Of a DNA stretch of 20,892 nucleotides, positions 15,719 to 20,892 are shown one piece after another (position 1 is the first letter of the stretch; each line of letters begins with the position of its first letter). The notes under the pieces are model-generated. The model was given only the letters and a program-made list of their open reading frames with translations, had not been told where the DNA came from and searched no databases. The stretch is from a virus. Both the position numbers and the translations under genes were made by a program. The stretch lies in the IMG/VR virus record IMGVR_UViG_3300023184_000604, positions 1-20,892 of that record. One strand, given 5' to 3'.

Positions 15719-16315
15719 ATGATAAGATTGGTAAATTTATTGAAAGAGATTTATGATAAAAATTTAGTAGGTCCAGAGTATGGTCAAGGAGGACAACATG
15801 TTATTTATCAATATGGTAAAGATAAAGTAATAAAATTTAATTATAGTGAGGAAGGAGAAATAGGAGATAATTTAAAAATATTTACTAAATATCCTGATGT
15901 TTTTCCTAAAGTTTATGATATGGGATATGATTACGCTATTCTAGAAAAATTAGATGATAATAAAGCTAACTCAGAAATGTGGGAATGTAAAAAACATTTA
16001 TTCTCACAATCATCAGAAACTCCACCTAAAAATCAACATATTGCTAAATTAGTTCAAAGACCTCGAATTAAAGGACTAAATTGGTATAATTCTGAGATGA
16101 GTCAATTAATATATAATAATTTAGATGATAATGAATTGAAATCTCAATTACAAAAAGAACTACCAAGTAATTTATACAATTCTTTAATAAAAAATTGGTA
16201 TCCTTTATTCCAGAAAGTAAAAAGTATTTTATGGAGTTCAAAAATAGAAAAAGACATAAATGATGAAAATTTTGGATACAACTCAAAAGGAGAATTAAAA
16301 ATGTTAGATATATAA
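15719..16315 (+). CDS. Kinase-like protein with capsid-targeting-like N-terminus
   Basis: A 198-residue protein whose body follows the protein-kinase-like fold. It has a glycine-rich loop (YGQGGQHVIY, 21-30), a candidate ATP-lysine in KVIKF (K39), a hinge YAILEKLD (72-79), a catalytic-loop-like KDINDENFG (D179, N184) and a final KMLDI whose D197 takes the place of the DFG aspartate, immediately before the stop. The usual C-lobe after DFG is absent, so the protein may be a minimal kinase, an aminoglycoside-kinase-like enzyme or a pseudokinase. The first ten residues, MIRLVNLLKE, resemble a T4 capsid-targeting tag with L-K-E cleavage. Together with the late motif just upstream this suggests a virion-packaged, injected effector. 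Kinase activity is not shown. Confidence 0.6.
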   Translation: MIRLVNLLKEIYDKNLVGPEYGQGGQHVIYQYGKDKVIKFNYSEEGEIGDNLKIFTKYPDVFPKVYDMGYDYAILEKLDDNKANSEMWECKKHLFSQSSETPPKNQHIAKLVQRPRIKGLNWYNSEMSQLIYNNLDDNELKSQLQKELPSNLYNSLIKNWYPLFQKVKSILWSSKIEKDINDENFGYNSKGELKMLDI

Positions 16316-16376
16316 AATCATAGATTTGTAATATTAACCGGTAAAAGAACATACTCGAGTTACACTACAAAAAGAA

Positions 16377-16413
16377 AGGCATGTTTTATAGCTTTATAAG
16401 CTAAATTTGGCCT
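16377..16413 (+). other. Inverted repeat / hairpin upstream of SSB operon
   Basis: A perfect inner stem, TAGCTT (16389-16394) with AAGCTA (16398-16403) and a 3-nt loop, is enclosed by AGGC (16377-16380) and GCCT (16410-16413). It has no T run and so is a poor terminator. Its right arm touches the candidate -33 box, so it may be a regulator-binding site or an RNA hairpin at the end of the previous message. The 152-nt gap it lies in (16316-16467) holds no gene. Confidence 0.35.
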
Positions 16414-16437
16414 AATAATAAAAAGGTAGTATATTTA
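16406..16437 (+). promoter_or_regulatory. Bacteroidota-type promoter for SSB-recombinase-nuclease-helicase operon
   Basis: TTTG (16406-16409), a 20-nt spacer and TATATTTA (16430-16437) match the Bacteroidota primary-sigma pattern (TTTG, 19-21 nt, TAnnTTTG) at all but the last base. The predicted start near 16443 leaves a short A-rich leader of about 25 nt before the ATG at 16468. No TATTTATAAC motif precedes this operon, consistent with early or middle expression by host polymerase. Confidence 0.5.
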
Positions 16438-16467
16438 AGTAAATTAATAATCAATAAATAAAAAAAG

Positions 16468-17331
16468 ATGGATTTAAACTCAATCAAAAGTAAGCTTAAT
16501 GCGCTACAGTCGCAAGGAAAAAGCAAAGAAAAAGTTGACTACACCAAGTCATTGTGGAAGCCCAAAACAGAAGGCAAATTCCAAATCAGAATCGTACCGT
16601 CTATTTTAGACAAACAAAACCCATTTAAAGAAGTATTTGTACACTACGGTATTTCAAAATTTCCAATTTACGCTTTAACAAATTGGGGAGACAAAGATCC
16701 AATTGTAGAATTTGTAAAACAACTTCGCACAACAAGCGACAAAGAAAATTGGAAGTTGAGTAAAAAACTAGAACCAAAAATGAGAGTGTTTGCTCCTGTT
16801 ATTGTACGTGGAGAAGAAGACAAAGGCGTTCGTTTGTGGGAATTTGGTAAAGAAATTTACATGCAACTGTTAGGCATTGCAGATGATGAAGACTATGGTG
16901 ACTACACAGACATAAATGAAGGTCGTGATTTTACTTTAGAAACAGTAACAGGAGACATTGGTGGCCGTCAAGGTTTAAAATCATCTATTCGTATCAAACC
17001 TAAAACATCAGTACTAGGCACAGATAAAACAATTATCAAAACATGGTTAGCTGAACAGCCAGACATTTTAGAACTTCAACGTAAACATGAGTTTGACAAA
17101 TTAAAGGAAATTCTTCAAAACTTTTTAAATCCAGAAGATGCAAATGAAGTAGATGAAGAAGAAGTTAAAACACCAGTAAATGATTTGCCTTGGAAAGATG
17201 AAGAAGAAGTAGTTGCTAAAGTCGCTCCTAAAAAAGAATCAAATTACACATTAAAAACACCTCCAAAATCATCTAAAGCAGATAAATTTGACGCTTTGTT
17301 TGAAGAAGAAGAAAACAATTCACCTTTCTAA
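16468..17331 (+). CDS. Single-stranded DNA-binding protein, gp32-like
   Basis: A 287-residue protein of the T4 gp32 type (T4 gp32 has 301). It coats single-stranded DNA and organises the replication and recombination proteins. The N-terminal basic arm (MDLNSIKSKLNALQSQGKSK) mediates cooperativity in this family. The OB core starts around LWKPKTEGKFQIRIVPS (29-45). The zinc-binding cysteines of T4 gp32 are missing: the protein contains no cysteine, so the core must fold without zinc. The C-terminus (about 220-287) is acidic and flexible and ends EEEENNSPF, like the partner-binding tip of bacterial SSB. It is the first gene of a four-gene operon with the recombinase, 5' nuclease and helicase. 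Confidence 0.85.
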   Translation: MDLNSIKSKLNALQSQGKSKEKVDYTKSLWKPKTEGKFQIRIVPSILDKQNPFKEVFVHYGISKFPIYALTNWGDKDPIVEFVKQLRTTSDKENWKLSKKLEPKMRVFAPVIVRGEEDKGVRLWEFGKEIYMQLLGIADDEDYGDYTDINEGRDFTLETVTGDIGGRQGLKSSIRIKPKTSVLGTDKTIIKTWLAEQPDILELQRKHEFDKLKEILQNFLNPEDANEVDEEEVKTPVNDLPWKDEEEVVAKVAPKKESNYTLKTPPKSSKADKFDALFEEEENNSPF

Positions 17332-17345
17332 ATTAAAAATAAAAC

Positions 17346-18437
17346 ATGGCTAAAAAATCAAACGAGGAAGTTTCGTTAATGGAAGCAGTCTCTAAAGAAC
17401 TTAAAGGTAAATTTGATCTTAATAAATTTAAAGAAAAAAAACTATTAAGTGGAAATGTAAAGTTCAAAGAACAAAAATGGATTCCCTTTTCAAAAGCAAT
17501 GCAAGATGCTTTGTCCATTCCAGGAATAGCTATGGGTCACATCAACATAGTACGTGGTGGTAGCAACACAGGAAAAACCACCACGTCTATAGAGACTGTA
17601 GTATCTGCTCAAAAAATGGGTGTGTTGCCTGTTTTAATGATTACAGAAATGAAACACAGTTGGGAACATTGGAAAATGATGGGATTTGAAATGAATGAAA
17701 TTAAAGATGCAGAAGGAAAAACTGTAGATTATGATGGATTCTTTATATACAGAGACAGAGGAAAACTTAACTCAATTGAAGATGTAGCAGAATTTATGTT
17801 AGACATGTTAAATGAACAGGACAAAGGAAATTTACCATATGATTTACTATTTTTATGGGACTCAGTAGGTTCTATACCATGTAGACTAAGCATTGATCAA
17901 GGCAAAAACAATCCAATGTGGAATGCAGGAGCAATAGCTACTCAATTTGGAAATTTTATCAATCAAAGAGTTGTATTGTCAAGAAAAGAAGAAAGCAAAT
18001 ACACAAACACATTCTTGATTATCAACAAAACAGGAGTAGCACCAGCAGAAAATGTATTTTCTCAACCTAGAATGACTAATAAAGGTGGCAACACATTCTT
18101 TTATGATGCTTCAATATGTTTGACTTTTGGAAATGTTACCAACAGTGGAACGTCAAAAATTAAAGCACAAAAAGATGGAAAAGATGTTGAATTCGCTTTA
18201 AGAACTAAAGTGGCCTGTGACAAAAATCACGTAAATGGAATTACCACTAAAAACACAGTAATAAGCACAGTACATGGTTTTATTCCAGATGATCCTAAAG
18301 ACATCACTAAATATAAGAAAGAACATTCACATGAATGGGCAAACATTTTAGGAGAAGGAAACTATAAAACTATTGAAGACAACAGTGAGTGGAATGAAAA
18401 AGTAGATGTTTCTGACATTGTAGAATCTGAGGACTAG
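17346..18437 (+). CDS. Recombinase, UvsX/RecA-like
   Basis: A 363-residue RecA-fold ATPase close in size to T4 UvsX (about 390). It would form filaments on single-stranded DNA and carry out strand exchange for recombination-dependent replication and repair. Visible features are the Walker A loop GGSNTGKTT (71-79), the glutamate-containing ITEMKHSW segment after the next strand (99-106), Walker B in LLFLWDSVGS (167-176), and a DNA-binding loop region with MTNKGGNTFFYDA (243-255). The N-terminal 45 residues are charged and helical. The C-terminus is acidic (DVSDIVESED). The gene follows the SSB gene by 14 nt and precedes the nuclease gene by 2 nt. Confidence 0.88.
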   Translation: MAKKSNEEVSLMEAVSKELKGKFDLNKFKEKKLLSGNVKFKEQKWIPFSKAMQDALSIPGIAMGHINIVRGGSNTGKTTTSIETVVSAQKMGVLPVLMITEMKHSWEHWKMMGFEMNEIKDAEGKTVDYDGFFIYRDRGKLNSIEDVAEFMLDMLNEQDKGNLPYDLLFLWDSVGSIPCRLSIDQGKNNPMWNAGAIATQFGNFINQRVVLSRKEESKYTNTFLIINKTGVAPAENVFSQPRMTNKGGNTFFYDASICLTFGNVTNSGTSKIKAQKDGKDVEFALRTKVACDKNHVNGITTKNTVISTVHGFIPDDPKDITKYKKEHSHEWANILGEGNYKTIEDNSEWNEKVDVSDIVESED

Positions 18438-18439
18438 TT

Positions 18440-19486
18440 ATGGACAAAGAAAATTTACTTAAACTTCTTAATGACATTAAGGAGGATGATATGCCGTCTT
18501 TTGATGAAGGAGAAAGAATTCTAATTATAGATGGTTTAAATCTTTTTTTAAGAAATTTTGCAGTGTTAAACTACATAAATCCAGAAGGTACTCACATAGG
18601 AGGCTTAGGAGGATTTTTACGTTCATTAGGTTCATTAGCAAAACAACTCAAACCAACATCAATTTACATTGTATTTGATGGAGTAGGTTCTTCTATAAAC
18701 AGAAAAAACTTACTTCCAGAATATAAGTCAGGAAGAAATGTACTGCGAGTTAATAAAGTGTCTTTTTCATCTCAAGAAAAAGAAAATGAGTCTAAAACAG
18801 ATCAGATCATTCATCTCATTCACTATTTACAATGTTTGCCTGTTAAAATCTTATCACTAGATGGAGTTGAAGCAGATGACATTATAGCATTTTTAAGTAA
18901 AAATCTTACTCAAAATAAGAAAAACAAAACATTTATAGTGTCAGCAGACAATGACTTTCTTCAACTAGTAGATGAAAACATTACTATGTACAGATCTGTA
19001 GAAAAAGAATTTGTTACGCCTAAAGTAGTAAAAGAAAAATATGGTGTTTATCCTTTTAACTTTCTTTTATATAAAACACTAATGGGAGACAGTTCTGACA
19101 AAGTAGGAGGAGTAAAAGGACTAGGAAAAGGAAAATTTGACAAGTTGTTTCCTGAAATGTTAGGAGAAAATAACTTAACATTAGATGACATTTATAAAAT
19201 ATGTGCTGAGAGATTTAAAGAACACATTATATACTGTAGAGCATTAGAAAATTTTGACAACTTAAGAAAGGCTTACAAGATTATGGATTTAAGTAATCCT
19301 ATGTTGGATAACCAAGAAAAGGATTATATATTAGATCATGTTAAAGAATCTCCGTATGAATTAAATGTAGAAACATTTCTTAAATTTTATCATAAAGATG
19401 GATTGGGAAATGTGTTAAAAAATGTGGACTACTGGATAAAAGACATTTGGAGCCCAATCAATAGATACAATAAAGCAAAAAAATAA
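18440..19486 (+). CDS. 5'-3' exonuclease / T4 RNase H-like FEN nuclease
   Basis: A 348-residue flap endonuclease-type protein (T4 RNase H has 305) that removes RNA primers from lagging-strand fragments. The metal ligands appear in the usual order: D31 in ILIIDGLNLF, D80 in YIVFDGVGS, EADD (144-147), SADNDF with D170 and D172, and GDSSDKVGGVKGLGKGK (216-232) with D217 and D220 leading into the helix-3-turn-helix glycine motif. The sequence LLPEYKSGRN (91-100) matches the arch/helical gateway lysine-arginine region of FEN proteins. It is joined to the recombinase and helicase genes by gaps of 2 and 3 nt, so the three proteins are made together. Confidence 0.88.
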   Translation: MDKENLLKLLNDIKEDDMPSFDEGERILIIDGLNLFLRNFAVLNYINPEGTHIGGLGGFLRSLGSLAKQLKPTSIYIVFDGVGSSINRKNLLPEYKSGRNVLRVNKVSFSSQEKENESKTDQIIHLIHYLQCLPVKILSLDGVEADDIIAFLSKNLTQNKKNKTFIVSADNDFLQLVDENITMYRSVEKEFVTPKVVKEKYGVYPFNFLLYKTLMGDSSDKVGGVKGLGKGKFDKLFPEMLGENNLTLDDIYKICAERFKEHIIYCRALENFDNLRKAYKIMDLSNPMLDNQEKDYILDHVKESPYELNVETFLKFYHKDGLGNVLKNVDYWIKDIWSPINRYNKAKK

Positions 19487-19489
19487 GTT

Positions 19490-20869
19490 ATGACCCTATC
19501 AAGTATAGAAAGTTACGGAATTTCATTCCAAATTAAAGTATTATCAGCATTATTAACTGACAAACCATTTTTACAAAACATAAATGATGTTTTAACAGAA
19601 GAATACTTCAACAACACAGCACATAAATGGGTTGTAGGTGAAGTGTTAAAATACTATCAAAAGTTTCACACAAATCCTACAATGGATGTTTTAAAAGTAG
19701 AAATGAAAAAGATTGAAAATGAAGTACTTCAACTTTCAATCAAAGAACAGTTAAAAGAAGCATATCGTTCATCAGATGAAAGTGACTTAACATACATTAA
19801 GCAAGAATTTGCTAACTTTTGTAAAAATCAACAGTTAAAAAAAGCACTATTAAACTCAGTTGACTTATTAAAAGCAGGAGACTATGATTCTATTAGAACA
19901 TTAGTAGACAGTGCTTTAAGATCAGGTCAAGATAAAAACATTGGTCATGAATACAATAAAGACACTGAGTCACGCTATAGAGAAGAAGATAGAACACCAA
20001 TTCCAACACCTTGGAATAAATTCAATGAAGTGTTGCAAGGAGGTTTAGGTGAAGGTGACTTTGGCTTAATATTTGGTAACCCAGGTGGAGGAAAATCATG
20101 GAGCTTAATTGCTATAGGAGCACACGCAGTAAAATGTGGCTTTAACGTTATACACTACACATTAGAATTAGGTGAAGGATACATAGGAAGACGATATGAC
20201 GCATTCTTTACAGAAATACCTGTTGATAAGTTAAAACACAGCAAAGAAAAAGTAGGAGAAGCAACATCTGACTTGCCAGGAAATTTAATCATTAAAGAAT
20301 ATCCAATGGGCAAAGCATCATTGTCTACAATAGAAAGCCACATTAAAAAATGCATTGACTTAGACTTTAAACCAGACTTAATAGTTATTGATTATGTTGA
20401 TCTTCTTTCATCAAAAAGAACAAATCGTGAACGTAAAGATGAAATAGATGATATTTATATGAGCACAAAAGGACTAGCTCGTGAATTAAAATTACCCATA
20501 TGGAGTGTATCGCAGGTCAACAGAGCAGGTGCAAAAGATAGTATTATTGAAGGAGATAAAGCAGCAGGATCTTATGATAAAATAATGATCGCAGATTTTG
20601 CAATGTCTTTGTCAAGGCAAAAGAAAGATAAACTTAATGGAACAGGTAGATTTCACATTATGAAAAATAGATATGGAGCAGATGGCATGACATTCAACGC
20701 CAAAATAGACACATCTACAGGCCACATGGAAATTACAGGTGAATTAGGAGAGGATGAAGAGGAAGAATTAATAAGTAATGACAAAGTAAAAGCATCAAAT
20801 TTTGGCTCAAACATAGACAATTTTGACCGTGAATATTTAAGTAAACAATTTTTTGAATTAAATAAATAA
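19490..20869 (+). CDS. Replicative DNA helicase, DnaB/gp41-like
   Basis: A 459-residue hexameric helicase of the DnaB/gp41 family (T4 gp41 has 475) that unwinds the fork on the lagging strand. Residues 1-110 are the helical N-terminal domain that contacts primase in this family. The RecA-type motor follows: Walker A GNPGGGKS (196-203), the H1a-like HYTLELGEG (222-230), Walker B LIVIDYVDLL (297-306), SQVNRAG (341-347) and the arginine-finger motif KNRYG (392-396). The C-terminal tail has an EDEEEE run. It is the last complete gene of the window and closes the replication operon. Confidence 0.92.
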   Translation: MTLSSIESYGISFQIKVLSALLTDKPFLQNINDVLTEEYFNNTAHKWVVGEVLKYYQKFHTNPTMDVLKVEMKKIENEVLQLSIKEQLKEAYRSSDESDLTYIKQEFANFCKNQQLKKALLNSVDLLKAGDYDSIRTLVDSALRSGQDKNIGHEYNKDTESRYREEDRTPIPTPWNKFNEVLQGGLGEGDFGLIFGNPGGGKSWSLIAIGAHAVKCGFNVIHYTLELGEGYIGRRYDAFFTEIPVDKLKHSKEKVGEATSDLPGNLIIKEYPMGKASLSTIESHIKKCIDLDFKPDLIVIDYVDLLSSKRTNRERKDEIDDIYMSTKGLARELKLPIWSVSQVNRAGAKDSIIEGDKAAGSYDKIMIADFAMSLSRQKKDKLNGTGRFHIMKNRYGADGMTFNAKIDTSTGHMEITGELGEDEEEELISNDKVKASNFGSNIDNFDREYLSKQFFELNK

Positions 20870-20881
20870 AAAATAAAAATT

Positions 20882-20892
20882 ATGTTAAACAA
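20882..20892 (+). CDS. Start of next gene (3' partial)
   Basis: ATG TTA AAC AA follows an A-rich leader 12 nt after the helicase stop, in the same style as the other starts. Only three complete codons are present, so the product cannot be named. It is expected to belong to the replication operon, where a primase gene often follows the helicase, but nothing here shows that. Confidence 0.35.

Noticed and set aside
1-20892. CRISPR array, insertion sequence, integrase or attachment site
   Set aside because: No evenly spaced direct repeats, no transposase or recombinase motifs and no terminal inverted repeats were seen; the genes form one continuous phage gene order.

Overview
The window is a contiguous piece of a large, AT-rich (roughly 30% GC by eye) contractile-tailed bacteriophage of the T4-like superfamily. 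Every gene lies on the + strand. Most starts follow A-rich leaders with no Shine-Dalgarno sequence. At least one promoter candidate matches the Bacteroidota consensus (TTTG, 20 nt, TAnnTTTR). Together these suggest a Bacteroidota (flavobacteria-like) host. The phage order is inferred from protein resemblance read by eye; no database search was possible.

Layout. (1) 1-13820 is a late, virion-structure block: a gp15-like tail terminator (5' end outside the window), a small coiled-coil protein, tail sheath (gp18-like), tail tube (gp19-like), a rho-independent terminator, a gp26-like tail assembly protein followed by a second reading frame that looks joined by a frameshift, the tape measure, two small proteins sharing an N-terminal motif, a gp48/gp54-like tube initiator, a gp53-like LysM wedge protein, a 1030-residue hub protein ending in a cysteine-peptidase-like lysis domain, and two unassigned proteins. 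(2) 13821-13961 is a non-coding gap with an unusually GC-rich, hairpin-forming element that ends in a strong terminator. (3) 13962-20869 is the replication and recombination block: a divergent family A DNA polymerase, an unknown partner, a protein-kinase-like protein, a gp32-like single-strand binding protein, a UvsX/RecA-like recombinase, a T4 RNase H-like 5' nuclease and a DnaB/gp41-like helicase. The next gene begins at the very end.

How it fits together. The first block builds the tail: tube on tape measure, sheath around it, initiator and hub at the base, terminator at the top. The second block copies and recombines the genome. Two regulatory signals separate the classes. A repeated TATTTATAAC motif lies just upstream of five genes, mainly virion genes, and near-variants precede two more; this looks like a phage-specific late promoter. 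A host-type promoter precedes the SSB-recombinase-nuclease-helicase operon.

The points most worth a second look are: the frameshifted tail chaperone ahead of the tape measure; two proteins whose first ten residues (ending L-x-E) resemble T4 capsid-targeting sequences, one of them kinase-like and carrying the late motif although it sits among replication genes; the GC-rich structured RNA candidate; and the A-type polymerase with unusual motifs A and C.
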